42,428 nt of DNA from Acidobacteriota bacterium (lineage in GTDB: Bacteria; Acidobacteriota; Terriglobia; UBA7540): contig JAJYLL010000035.1 of NCBI GenBank assembly GCA_021787735.1, forward strand, positions 1-42,428. The letters are read 5' to 3'. The position numbers and the translations under genes were made by a program. Positions 10,535 to 19,586 of the stretch are shown piece after piece. How positions within the stretch are numbered: the stretch's first letter is position 1; each line of letters begins with the position of its first letter. The notes beneath the pieces were generated by a model. It was given only the letters and a program-made list of their open reading frames with translations. It had not been told where the DNA came from and did no database searches.

Positions 10535-12253
10535 CTACATTTTCTTGCGGCTGTAGGCTGAGGTCACCTTCACGCCCATGGTGCCGCCAGCATGTCTGAG
10601 CTGGACGTCGTAGTGGACCGGATAACCGCCCTGTACGGAAACGTTGTTGGCCTGGATGGCACCCACAAAGTATCCTCCACTGCCGCCCCCGCCCAGATTG
10701 ACCGTCGCGTTGGGCGCGTTCAGAAGCGCTGAGATGGCCCCGTTGCCACTGATCGAAACGCCGCTCGTCCCGGCATAGTTAATCACCAGGCATTCTGGCG
10801 AAATGCTGGAAGCAACTCCATTGGAAATTCCAAGACCAGAAATACTCAGGCTCGTCTGGATGTTGAGCACGACGTAGCCGGAAACGTTGACCTGGCCCTG
10901 CGCTTCGCTCAGGCTGCCAATATCGTAATAGACCGGATTCAGAGGACTGGAGCCACCGACCAGCTCGAGCACAGGGGCGTTGCCACCACCTCCGCCTGAC
11001 ATCGAGATACTTGCAATCTCGTAGGGATGAGCAGAGGTACCGTCACAAGTGCTGTCCATGCAGGGCGAACTGGTCGCAGGCGTCACTCCGGTGGTTTGCG
11101 GAAAAGGGCTGTTCGACCATGAGGCTCCAGAAGGCAGAACCTGGACGCTACCGGAACCTAGAGAGAAAGAAGGGGCTCCGTTCGGGAAATTGGCCCGAAA
11201 GGTGGGTGCGGGTGGTGGGGCCTTATAGGGTCCGTTAATCACCTGCCCTAACACCGAACTTGTGCTTCCGCTGAAGCCGCTGGCGGTGCAACCGGAAGTT
11301 CCTCCCGTGCCGATGACAACATCGCCGGACACCGTCACATTGCTTCCCAGCGTGACGCCACCATTGGCACCGACGCTGGCCCCCGCCCCGATCACGTTGT
11401 TGGCAGTGGTGGAATCACACTGATCTGAAGCTACGCTGGGATTGCCACCGCCGTAAGCCCCCAGCGAGGAGTTGAAAGCGTCCGTGCAAGTCCCCGAACT
11501 TCCCTGCATTGTGACTGAGCACAATCCGTAGAGAGCGTCGCCCCAGGTTGGCGTGTAGATGGGCTGTACGACCGCCTGTTCTTCAGCGGTGGCAACGCGC
11601 GTGCTCGAACCGGAACCACCGGTCCAGGTCGCCCTGGAAGTAATCAACCAAGTTTCCACCGGCGTAGCCGCCAGCGGAGGCTGATAACCCACGTTGACAG
11701 TCTGGTAATTCAACAAGACTGCGTTAACGTTGAAGTATCCGGAATCATCAGCGTCTCCTGTGACACGTGTGTTGTGGGGGTCATTCAGATCAGCGGCAAA
11801 CGCACTGGCTACTTGCTGCGGCGTGGTCGCTGTGTCGTTGACGTCCGGGTAGTTGGAAGAGCCGCCCCCAAACCCGATCAGTTGAACAGGCTGGTTGCTG
11901 CTGGGACAACCGGATATGCAAATCACCGGCGACCCGTTGGCAGTGAAGAGGTTAAACGGGCTCCCGGTGGAAGTCACCTGGTAGTAGGTGGCGGCGTTAC
12001 TCTCCGTGACAGGCTGGTAATGATTGCTGCGGAACCAGTTGATCGCACGCTGAATTCCGGCCTTGGCCAGATAATCAGCCTGGGTGTCCAATTTGTAGTT
12101 GTAGCTGGCAAAGGTCTCAGAGCGCGCAGTGAAAACAATCGCTGCAGCCAGTACGGACAGGACAAGCATCGCCAGAAGCACAAGAATCAGGGCAATGCCT
12201 CGTTCGCACTGGTCGCGCGGCGGCGCCATTTCAGGAATGGGCGTGGTCTTCAT
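10535..12253 (-). CDS. pilX: long PilX-type minor pilin with large C-terminal region
   Basis: Start ATG at 12253 is preceded by GAGGAG. After a 19-residue leader ending in Gly19, the hydrophobic helix IALILVLLAMLVLSVLAAA matches the PilX N-terminal class, which lacks Glu at +5. PilX helps initiate type IV pili and promotes adhesion. At 572 residues it is about three times the usual length. From about residue 150 it is Gly/Ser/Asn/Thr-rich with several Cys (for example CTDAF and DSTCDG), and the last 250 residues look like repeated beta strands. This matches what I remember as DUF7305, common in Acidobacteriota pilin operons. It is last in fimT-pilV-pilW-pilX, 13 bases after pilW. No pilY1 follows, so the long tail may take over the tip-adhesin role; that is inference. 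Confidence 0.82.
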   Translation of the reverse strand: MKTTPIPEMAPPRDQCERGIALILVLLAMLVLSVLAAAIVFTARSETFASYNYKLDTQADYLAKAGIQRAINWFRSNHYQPVTESNAATYYQVTSTGSPFNLFTANGSPVICISGCPSSNQPVQLIGFGGGSSNYPDVNDTATTPQQVASAFAADLNDPHNTRVTGDADDSGYFNVNAVLLNYQTVNVGYQPPLAATPVETWLITSRATWTGGSGSSTRVATAEEQAVVQPIYTPTWGDALYGLCSVTMQGSSGTCTDAFNSSLGAYGGGNPSVASDQCDSTTANNVIGAGASVGANGGVTLGSNVTVSGDVVIGTGGTSGCTASGFSGSTSSVLGQVINGPYKAPPPAPTFRANFPNGAPSFSLGSGSVQVLPSGASWSNSPFPQTTGVTPATSSPCMDSTCDGTSAHPYEIASISMSGGGGGNAPVLELVGGSSPLNPVYYDIGSLSEAQGQVNVSGYVVLNIQTSLSISGLGISNGVASSISPECLVINYAGTSGVSISGNGAISALLNAPNATVNLGGGGSGGYFVGAIQANNVSVQGGYPVHYDVQLRHAGGTMGVKVTSAYSRKKM

Positions 12254-12266
12254 CGGAGATTGCTCC

Positions 12267-13346
12267 TCACGGGTAATAATTCGAGGGGAAGGTCATCGGC
12301 AAACTTTTCGGCAGCGGAGGCAGATAGATGGCTCCGCCTGCGTTGTTAACAGTGACAGCGGCCTGGAGGTCCAGCGGCCGGATCTGTGTCGCCATGGTAA
12401 ACCACTGAGGCAACTGCGACTCCAAGCTTTTGGGGCTCACGGCAACGCTGATGGCAACAACCACCGTGCCGACCACTGTGATCTGGTTGGGCACAACGCC
12501 GATCACAATCTGATTGGGATAAGCAAAGAGCGGCTCGCCAGTAGGGCCGCTCTGGTTTGTGGCGTTGTAGAGGACATTGGCAACCAGAGGGGATGCCTGG
12601 TTGTTAGCTGGCGGTGTATAGGTCGAAGACGCCGGAAGGTTCGTGAACGGCACGGTTGTCATGGACCGGTACAGATTGTAAAGCGTGTAGCTGGTCCCGT
12701 TGATGCTGACCGTGGTGGCGGGACTGACCGGCGACAGGCTGTACACGACATACCGGATTACGTCATCCTGGTTAATATCCCCAAAGAATTCCAGGCGCTG
12801 GTCGTTGGATGTGCCACTGGTCTGCAGAATGCCACTGCCATAAGGCATCTTGTAGCTGGTCACAGGAAACGGAGTTGTGGAGCCGTCGTGATTCATCAGG
12901 AAAACGCCCTGAATCTGGTTGGGCGACGTGCAGGGTGTCCCGGAAACGTTCGATGTTGAAAGGACCTGCACCAGTTCGTGGTTCGGTCCTGTATCCACAG
13001 CGACCCAATCGCCTGGATTGATCTGGTCGATGTTACTCAGTGTGACGCATTGTGGGCTTGAGTTGACGGCAACCGTGGCGGAAGAGGTTTTGGCAGTGGT
13101 GAAGTCCGGATTGAAGCCCGCCTGTCCGATCTCCTGCGTCATAACCTCCATCGCCGCGCGGGCGCCCTGGTTCGCCTCAGAAACCACCTGGTTTTCCTGG
13201 TATTTCATCTGCGATTCAAAAAGGAAAGGGAAAACGGCAGACATCAGAAGGATAATGATGGCCACGCTGACCATCAATTCGATAAGAGAAAATCCCGCCT
13301 GGGGAGCTTTTTGAAGATCCGAAAGTGGGTTGGCCCGCCGCAGCAT
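12267..13346 (-). CDS. pilW: PilW-like minor prepilin
   Basis: This 359-residue protein starts at the ATG at 13346 with AGGGGAAA upstream. The class III prepilin site is clear: leader to Gly18, then FSLIELMVSVAI with Glu at +5, cleaved and N-methylated by the prepilin peptidase PilD. After the membrane helix comes a heptad-like stretch (YQENQVVSEANQG) and a globular beta-rich domain, as in PilW proteins. It would join the pilus-tip initiation complex with the neighbouring minor pilins. It lies 12 bases after pilV. The length fits the family. The alternative is a type II secretion GspJ-like pseudopilin, less likely beside PilX and PilV. Confidence 0.87.
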   Translation of the reverse strand: MLRRANPLSDLQKAPQAGFSLIELMVSVAIIILLMSAVFPFLFESQMKYQENQVVSEANQGARAAMEVMTQEIGQAGFNPDFTTAKTSSATVAVNSSPQCVTLSNIDQINPGDWVAVDTGPNHELVQVLSTSNVSGTPCTSPNQIQGVFLMNHDGSTTPFPVTSYKMPYGSGILQTSGTSNDQRLEFFGDINQDDVIRYVVYSLSPVSPATTVSINGTSYTLYNLYRSMTTVPFTNLPASSTYTPPANNQASPLVANVLYNATNQSGPTGEPLFAYPNQIVIGVVPNQITVVGTVVVAISVAVSPKSLESQLPQWFTMATQIRPLDLQAAVTVNNAGGAIYLPPLPKSLPMTFPSNYYP

Positions 13347-13358
13347 TTTTCGTTTCCC

Positions 13359-13949
13359 CTAGTTCGGATCGGACAGTAAGCTGGTCAGCACAACAACCGG
13401 CTTGCCGGAACCTGAGTTCACCGCAGACTGGGAATAGACCGCCACGGTGATTTGCTTCAGGCTCGGGCCGCCTGTGGAAGCAACATCTGTGATTTGCCAC
13501 ATGCGCACGTATGAAATGTCTGAAGGAGCGATCGCCGAACAGCCTGTTGCCGCCGTCGCACCCGGAAGCTGAATGCCATTGCTGCCCAGAAAATCGATGT
13601 ATCCAAGCGAGGCTCCGGAAGTGGGGCATGTGGCTTGCACCGAAGGCCCGATGGCGCCCCCGGCAAGCAGCCCGTCCGTCCAGTCGGCCGCGTTGATGTT
13701 CGTGGTGTTGCAACTGGCAGGCTGCGCAGAAGCCGACTGAGTGCAATTGGCATAGTCAAGCGACAACAGCTTCTCCATTTTGTCCTGAGCGTATATCGTT
13801 GCCCGCGTCACCTCCGTGCCCTGGTTCTTGTTGGTGACGACTCCTTGAAAGATCAGGCCCCCAACACTAAACACCCCGATGACAGCAACCAAAACAGCAA
13901 TCAGGGTCTCAATCAGGGTTACGCCGTCTTCACTGGATGAATGTTTCAT
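13359..13949 (-). CDS. pilV: PilV-like minor prepilin
   Basis: The protein has 196 residues from the ATG at 13949, with GGGGAAA upstream. A 9-residue leader ending in Gly9 precedes VTLIETLIAVLVAVIG, with Glu at +5, the standard type IV prepilin site. The remainder is a small Cys-containing globular domain (CTQSASAQPASC near residues 69-80). The position between fimT and pilW matches classical minor pilin operons. The role is pilus priming, anchored in the inner membrane before assembly. GspI of type II secretion has the same architecture; operon context favours pili. Confidence 0.87.
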   Translation of the reverse strand: MKHSSSEDGVTLIETLIAVLVAVIGVFSVGGLIFQGVVTNKNQGTEVTRATIYAQDKMEKLLSLDYANCTQSASAQPASCNTTNINAADWTDGLLAGGAIGPSVQATCPTSGASLGYIDFLGSNGIQLPGATAATGCSAIAPSDISYVRMWQITDVASTGGPSLKQITVAVYSQSAVNSGSGKPVVVLTSLLSDPN

Positions 13950-13987
13950 TATGGTTTCCCCGCGTCATCAATCCCGGGCGGATGCTG

Positions 13988-14728
13988 TTATCGCTTCACC
14001 CACGAACTGCTGGCCGCGTCCCAATTCCACACGGTTACTGCCCCGCCGATGGCCACCGTGACTGCGTCTACCTGGTTGTACTGATTGCGGATGTATATCA
14101 CCGCTCCGCCGCTCCCTAGCGGGTCACCGCTGCTGTCGACGGGTGCTCCGCGCGTGTTGAAATAGATTTCAACCGGGTCCGGGCAAGGGGTTGGGTCGGC
14201 TTGAATCGTTCCGGGGTAACTGCTTGTGCCGATGGCCGACGGGCGGCAGCCTGAGAAACTGTCCCCTTCCAGCGCATACTGGGTCCCGCCCTCAATCACA
14301 GGCGTTGTGAACGTGTTGTATGCGGACGTGCAGGTAGAATCGGTGCTGGTGGACGTATCGCCACAGAGTTCCTCTCGCCAGTAGGTTCCGGAAGCAACAT
14401 TGACAACCACGCGGTACGGGGCAAACTGCGACGCGGCTCTCATCCTCGCAAGGTTCAACTGGTCGGCAAGCGCCGAAGCGTCCGCGTGTAGCCGGTAGGC
14501 CTTGACGGCCTGATATGCCTGGGGAACAACCATCGCCGCAATGATCCCTGCAACCGTCACCACAATCAGCGATTCCAGCATGGTGAAGGCTGTGTCAAGA
14601 GAGGAACTTGTCTGCCGCCAGAGCGTGGCACCGCTGGCGGGTACAGCACCCTCGCAGGGCGGTTGCGGACCTCGCAAGGCCATTCCTTTTTGTACTCGCG
14701 GCTTCGGCATTATCTTCAATAACGCCAT
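13988..14728 (-). CDS. fimT: FimT/GspH-type minor prepilin with Ala before the cleavage site
   Basis: This is the first gene of the minor pilin operon, 38 bases ahead of pilV. The frame is open from 14830; in-frame ATGs at 14728 and 14683 are alternatives and none has a well-spaced ribosome binding site. From 14728 it has 246 residues. The prepilin motif is FTMLESLIVVTVAGIIA with Glu at +5, but the residue before the cut is Ala, not Gly. A GspH/FimT-like beta domain follows, with AYRLHADASALADQLNLARM in the helix and two Cys near the middle. The leader of 30 or more residues is long for this class. FimT proteins act in pilus assembly, and some bind DNA during uptake. The family is firm; the start is not. 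Confidence 0.8.
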   Translation of the reverse strand: MALLKIMPKPRVQKGMALRGPQPPCEGAVPASGATLWRQTSSSLDTAFTMLESLIVVTVAGIIAAMVVPQAYQAVKAYRLHADASALADQLNLARMRAASQFAPYRVVVNVASGTYWREELCGDTSTSTDSTCTSAYNTFTTPVIEGGTQYALEGDSFSGCRPSAIGTSSYPGTIQADPTPCPDPVEIYFNTRGAPVDSSGDPLGSGGAVIYIRNQYNQVDAVTVAIGGAVTVWNWDAASSSWVKR

Positions 14729-15015
14729 ATGTAGATTCCATCGGCCGCTAAGCTTCAGCACTCTAGAGTTGTTTATTGCTAATAGCGATTGATGATCCGT
14801 TAGTACACCCTTCTCGCAACCTGCTGACATAACAGCTCATGAGCCCGTTTGCTCCGCTACCGCGTGGCATAGAAAACGCTAATCGGCAACGTAGTCCGCA
14901 CATAGAATATTGGTGATTTCTTATGATTTCGATGGTGGATAACCCGTAAGGCTGACTGCTTGCTGCTCGCTGAAGGTTCGCTTTCAGGCACGAGGTTCAG
15001 CAGACGCAGCTTTAT

Positions 15016-15037
15016 CCGTGTGCATCGCGCCACACGG
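15016..15037. promoter_or_regulatory. inverted repeat between the pilin operon and the acylase gene
   Basis: CCGTGTG 15016-15022 and CACACGG 15031-15037 form a perfect 7-pair stem over 8 bases, in the divergent intergenic region and about 80 bases before the acylase start. It could be an operator or a leader hairpin. No other gene is seen in 14831-15115, and no promoter with both boxes stood out. Confidence 0.35.
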
Positions 15038-15115
15038 CATCGGAAATTTCTGTGCTATTCTTGTTTCGGGCATGCCGGGTAAATCTCTTCAAAACGTCTC
15101 AGTTCCTTCCTGACC

Positions 15116-17626
15116 ATGGCGATGAATCCCCCAAAGGCTTCACAAGCTTCTCGTCCGGCGCGCAGGCTGTGGCGAGGGTCAACCTACACGGCCCTGATCA
15201 TGATTGCCGTGCTGGCGGTGGCGGCAGGCGGATGGGTTTACTGGAGCGTCCATGCTTGCCTGCCCCGGCTCGATGGAATGATCCAGCTTCAGGGCCTCCA
15301 AGGCAAAGTGGAAGTATTGCGGGACGCACATGGAGTTCCGCACATCAGGGCGGCTTCGCTCGATGACCTGATGTTTGCCCAGGGATACGTCACCGCGCAG
15401 GATCGGCTGTGGCAGATGGACCTCAGCCGCAGGATTGCCCAGGGGCGACTGTCAGAACTGTTCGGCTCCCGCACGCTCCATTCAGACATCGAGAACCGTA
15501 CTCTGGGGATGCAGCAGGCGGCCGAGCGCGGCGTGAAAGACCTTGATCCTGAAGAGCAGAAGCTTCTCGCCGACTATGCGCGAGGCGTGAACGCTTTCAT
15601 CCGGACGCATCAGAGCCGCTTACCGATCGAGTTCCTGCTTCTGCGCTATCATCCCGACCCATGGAAGGAATCCGACTCCCTAGAAGTTGCGCTGAACATG
15701 GCCCGGTTGCTGAATACATCCTGGCCCGATGAACTGATGCGCGAGCGCGTGCGATCGAAACTCGGCAATCCGCAACTTGAAGCTGACATCTTCCCCGCCA
15801 GTTCGCCGCTCGACCATCCTGTGGCCCAACCGCTACCGGGAACCGTGTCGCCCGCAGGCAGGCGCTATGCCGCCTCGACAGAACTGCAGCCGCGCCTTCC
15901 GGATTCTGTGGAGGTAGTAATGGCCACGCCAGAGGATACTCTCGCAGATCTCGATCCCATGCTGCAGGCGCTGGAATTGCCGAGCTCTTACACGGGCGTG
16001 GGCAGCAACAACTGGGTGATCGACGGATCTCGCACGCGCTCTGGCAAGCCGTTGCTTGCAAATGATCCGCATCTTCCCTACGGCGTTCCCAGTGTATGGT
16101 ACATGGTCCATCTGGAGGCTCCCGGCCTTGATGTCAGCGGCGTGAGCCTTCCGGGATTGCCGATGGTCATCATCGGGCACAACCGCCACATTGCATGGGG
16201 AGTGACCAACACCGACCCGGACGTACAGGATCTGTACGAAGAAACCTTCAATCCGAAGAACCCGCGTGAATACCGCTACGACGGCAAGTGGGTCAAGGCC
16301 AGCGAAAGGACCGAAAGGATCAAAGTCCGCGGGAAACCTGATGATGTCCTGCGGGTGAAATCAACCCGTCACGGCCCCATCCTTCCCGACACCGGTAATC
16401 GCACGTTCGCTCTTGCGTGGACGGCCCTGATGCCCGGCGCGTTGCAGTTTCCATTCCTGAAAATCGACGAAGCCCAGAACTGGCAGGAGTTCACAGACGC
16501 GCTGCGCGGGTTTGCCGGACCCATGCAGAATTTTGTTTACGCCGACACCGATGGAAACATCGGCTTTTATGCGGCGGGATGGGTGCCCATCCGGAAGCGG
16601 GGTGACGGAAGTGTTCCTGTCCCCGGGTCAAGCAGCGATTACGGGTGGACGGGCATGATTCCGTTTCAGGACCTTCCCCACGCTTACAATCCAAAGAGCG
16701 GCATCCTTGCCACGGCCAACGGCCGCGTAGTTCCGGACAACTATCCGTTCTTCATCACGTCCATGTGGGGATCTCCGTACAGGACTGCGCGGATTTACCA
16801 GCTTCTGGAAGCCGGAAAATCTTTCACTGTGGCGGACATGCTGAAGATCCAGATGGACATCCATCCGCTGGATGATGAATGGCTACGTCAGCGTCTGCTC
16901 GCCGCGGCAAAGGAATATCCGCCAGAATCAGGTGACGTTCAATATGCTGTGTCGAAATTGCGCGTGTGGGACGGCGAAGCAGCCGCCAACTCCGCCGCTA
17001 CGCTGGTTTGCGAACTCACCTGGGAAACGCTTCTCTACCGCGTCCTGGGGCCCAGACTGGGCAAGGACCTCTCGGGATACGAATGCCCGATGAGCAGGGT
17101 CTTTCTGCAAAATGCCGTCGACAACAACCTGAACCGATGGCTGCCGCCCGGTGACCAGAGCTTCAATCAAACGCTAATGAAGAGCCTAGACGAAGCCGTC
17201 GGGCAGGTTCCGGAACTTGTTGGAACAGACGACCACAACGGCTGGAAATGGGGGGCCACGATACCGTTAACCTTCCGCCACCCTTTGGGAGGAGCTTTTG
17301 CGCCGCTGGGGTGGTTTCTGAATGTAGGCCCATTTCTGCAATCGGGGACGGCATCAACCATTCGGCGGGCCACGCTCGGCGTTGGACCTTCCATGCGCAT
17401 GGTGGCGGACCTTGGCAATCTGGACAACTCCGTGCAGAACATCACTCTGGGTGAATCAGGCCAGCCGTTCAGTCCATACTACAAAGATCAGTTCGAAGCT
17501 TGGTATCATGGCCAGAGCTTTCCGATGCTGTTCAGCGATGCGGCCGTTCAAGCAGGAGCGATCCATCGGCTGGTGCTTGAGCCCGCAGATGCAAATCCAA
17601 GGGCAGCTCGGAAGGCCGGACAGTAG
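15116..17626 (+). CDS. penicillin acylase family N-terminal nucleophile hydrolase
   Basis: An 836-residue precursor from the ATG at 15116, with no strong ribosome binding site; an ATG two codons later is an alternative. Basic residues then one hydrophobic segment (about 22-45) direct it out of the cytoplasm. Family members cut themselves into alpha and beta chains; the beta chain begins at Ser297 in VGSNNWVI, the catalytic nucleophile. Other family hallmarks follow: GKPLLANDPHL, GLPMVIIGHNRHIAWG and MQNFVYADTDGNIGF. These enzymes hydrolyse amide bonds in acylated compounds such as N-acyl homoserine lactones, beta-lactams or lipoamino acids; the substrate cannot be read here. It is followed after 15 bases by the DUF885 gene, probably as one transcript. 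Confidence 0.95.
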   Translation: MAMNPPKASQASRPARRLWRGSTYTALIMIAVLAVAAGGWVYWSVHACLPRLDGMIQLQGLQGKVEVLRDAHGVPHIRAASLDDLMFAQGYVTAQDRLWQMDLSRRIAQGRLSELFGSRTLHSDIENRTLGMQQAAERGVKDLDPEEQKLLADYARGVNAFIRTHQSRLPIEFLLLRYHPDPWKESDSLEVALNMARLLNTSWPDELMRERVRSKLGNPQLEADIFPASSPLDHPVAQPLPGTVSPAGRRYAASTELQPRLPDSVEVVMATPEDTLADLDPMLQALELPSSYTGVGSNNWVIDGSRTRSGKPLLANDPHLPYGVPSVWYMVHLEAPGLDVSGVSLPGLPMVIIGHNRHIAWGVTNTDPDVQDLYEETFNPKNPREYRYDGKWVKASERTERIKVRGKPDDVLRVKSTRHGPILPDTGNRTFALAWTALMPGALQFPFLKIDEAQNWQEFTDALRGFAGPMQNFVYADTDGNIGFYAAGWVPIRKRGDGSVPVPGSSSDYGWTGMIPFQDLPHAYNPKSGILATANGRVVPDNYPFFITSMWGSPYRTARIYQLLEAGKSFTVADMLKIQMDIHPLDDEWLRQRLLAAAKEYPPESGDVQYAVSKLRVWDGEAAANSAATLVCELTWETLLYRVLGPRLGKDLSGYECPMSRVFLQNAVDNNLNRWLPPGDQSFNQTLMKSLDEAVGQVPELVGTDDHNGWKWGATIPLTFRHPLGGAFAPLGWFLNVGPFLQSGTASTIRRATLGVGPSMRMVADLGNLDNSVQNITLGESGQPFSPYYKDQFEAWYHGQSFPMLFSDAAVQAGAIHRLVLEPADANPRAARKAGQ

Positions 17627-17641
17627 AAGGCTATTCTTGCG

Positions 17642-19477
17642 ATGAAGAAGATGACGCGCCGGGAATCAATTTTAGCGATGGCCTCGGCCTTTGCCGCAGG
17701 GGGCACGGCAGCGAAGGCCGCGGCTCAGACCCTTTCCAAGATACCGAATGCGGCCGGGACAGGCAGCAGTGCCGCGCAGGGTGCTGGTCCTGCAAACCAG
17801 GCTGCGCAACCTTCTGCCGCCGACCAGGCATTCCTGAAATTTGTCGACCAGTATTTCGATGCCTATTTCCATTTTGATCCTGCCAGCGCCACCAGCGCGG
17901 GAATCCACAAATACGACAGCGAACTTCCAGCCTATTCGCAAGCTGACATCCAGCGCGAAATCCTCCGGAATCAGCGGGCGCTGAAGGACCTCAGCAGCAT
18001 TCCCTCCAGTGGATTGTCTGAGACTAACCTGCTGGATGCCACAGTGCTCCATAGCCTGATCAACGGCCACCTGCTGGACCTTTCCAACATCCGCATGTGG
18101 GCAAAGGACCCGAGTTTCTATAACTCACAGGTGAGCACCGGGCTGTTTACCCTGGTCGAACGGGATTTCGCCCCGATTGACGAGCGGTTAAAATCAGTGA
18201 TCGCACGCGAGCGGCGCGTCCCCGACATCCTGAACAGTGCCCGGGCCAATGTGACGAACCCTCCTGCCGTTTACACAAACATTGCCATTGAAAGCGTCCA
18301 GGCGCAGATCGACTTTCTGCAGAACGCTCTACCGCAAGCCGTGGCCGGCGCGCAGAGTGCCGCCATGAAGACAGAGTTCGCTGGTGTCAACCAAACCGCC
18401 ATTGCAGCTTACCAGCAGTTTCTTGAGTACCTGCAGACGGTCCTCACTCCGCAATCGCAGGGCACTTTCGCCATTGGCGCAGACAATTTCCAGAAGAAAC
18501 TTCTGTACGACGAGATGGTGGATATTCCGCTGAAGGACCTGCTGAAGATCAGCAACGACGAGATGCACCGGGTGCAATCGCTTTTCACGCAGACGGCCAA
18601 CATCATCGACTCCACAAAAACTCCGCTCCAGGTGCTGCAGAGCGTCCGGCAAAGTTCTCCGGCTGCGGGTCAGATTCTTGGCAATGCGCAGTCGGTGCTC
18701 AATAACCTCAGGGAATTCCTGCTCACAAATGCGATTGTGACAGTCCCACCGGCGCCCATACCGCAGGTGACGGAATCACCCTCTTTCATGCGCGCACTGA
18801 CCTTTGCCTCGATGGATACGCCCGGACCCTTCGAAGAGCATTCCATCCAGTCCTTTTTTTACGTGACACTGCCCGACCCCACTTGGAGCCCGGAACAGAC
18901 TCAGGAACTGCTCCGTTTTTTTAATCAATACGCGATTCGCATCATCGCGATCCATGAGGTCTATCCCGGCCACTACGTGCAGTTTCTGTGGCTGAAGCAG
19001 GCGCCCACAAGAGCGCGAAAGCTCTGGCCCTTCATGAAGCCCATCTCGACCAACAGTGAGGGCTGGGCCCACTATTGCGAAGAGATGATGTTGGAACAAG
19101 GCTACGGCGAGGGAGACCCAAGCCTGCTGCTGGTGCAACTCCAGATGTCGCTGATCCGGCTGTGCCGCTATATCGCCGGAATACAGATGCACACCCAGGG
19201 CATGACGTTAGAGCAGGCTGCAAACCTTTTCCAGCAGCAGGCGTACATGGACCCGGCCAACGCCCAGCGTGAAGCGCTGCGCGGGACTTCAGATTCCACC
19301 TACCTCTCTTACACGTTGGGAAAACTGGAAATCATGAAGCTGCGGGGAGACTATGAGAAGAAGTTGGGCGACAAATTCAATCTGAAGGCGTTCCACGACC
19401 AGTTCCTGAGTTATGGTATTGTGCCCGTCAAAATGGTTCGCGAACAGATGTTGCAGGATAATACCTCTGTCCTTTAG
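17642..19477 (+). CDS. DUF885 family exported metallopeptidase-like protein
   Basis: A 611-residue protein from the ATG at 17642. The N-terminus MKKMTRRESILAMASAFAAG is a likely Tat signal (twin Arg at 6-7), followed by an Ala/Gln-rich linker. The DUF885 core shows HEVYPGHY at His438-Tyr445 and NSEGWAHYCEE from about 471, the metal-binding and catalytic arrangement of this peptidase-like family. The twin-arginine route suits a folded metalloenzyme. The family is thought to act on peptides or peptide-like substrates, but most members are untested. It lies 15 bases after the penicillin acylase gene and 109 bases before an M61 peptidase, so a joint role in breaking down acylated peptides is plausible. 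Confidence 0.92.
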   Translation: MKKMTRRESILAMASAFAAGGTAAKAAAQTLSKIPNAAGTGSSAAQGAGPANQAAQPSAADQAFLKFVDQYFDAYFHFDPASATSAGIHKYDSELPAYSQADIQREILRNQRALKDLSSIPSSGLSETNLLDATVLHSLINGHLLDLSNIRMWAKDPSFYNSQVSTGLFTLVERDFAPIDERLKSVIARERRVPDILNSARANVTNPPAVYTNIAIESVQAQIDFLQNALPQAVAGAQSAAMKTEFAGVNQTAIAAYQQFLEYLQTVLTPQSQGTFAIGADNFQKKLLYDEMVDIPLKDLLKISNDEMHRVQSLFTQTANIIDSTKTPLQVLQSVRQSSPAAGQILGNAQSVLNNLREFLLTNAIVTVPPAPIPQVTESPSFMRALTFASMDTPGPFEEHSIQSFFYVTLPDPTWSPEQTQELLRFFNQYAIRIIAIHEVYPGHYVQFLWLKQAPTRARKLWPFMKPISTNSEGWAHYCEEMMLEQGYGEGDPSLLLVQLQMSLIRLCRYIAGIQMHTQGMTLEQAANLFQQQAYMDPANAQREALRGTSDSTYLSYTLGKLEIMKLRGDYEKKLGDKFNLKAFHDQFLSYGIVPVKMVREQMLQDNTSVL

Positions 19478-19586
19478 CGCGATGTCCAACACACCCAACA
19501 ACATCAGCGCACTTCCAGAAAAATGTGTGGCTTGATGGGACAAGCAATTTTTAAGCGTCAATCACGAGCGGAATGAAGGAGATCCC

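Noticed and set aside
12129..12959. Plus-strand frame of 276 residues opposite pilX and pilW
   Set aside because: Antisense shadow; both minus-strand genes have clear prepilin signals and ribosome binding sites.
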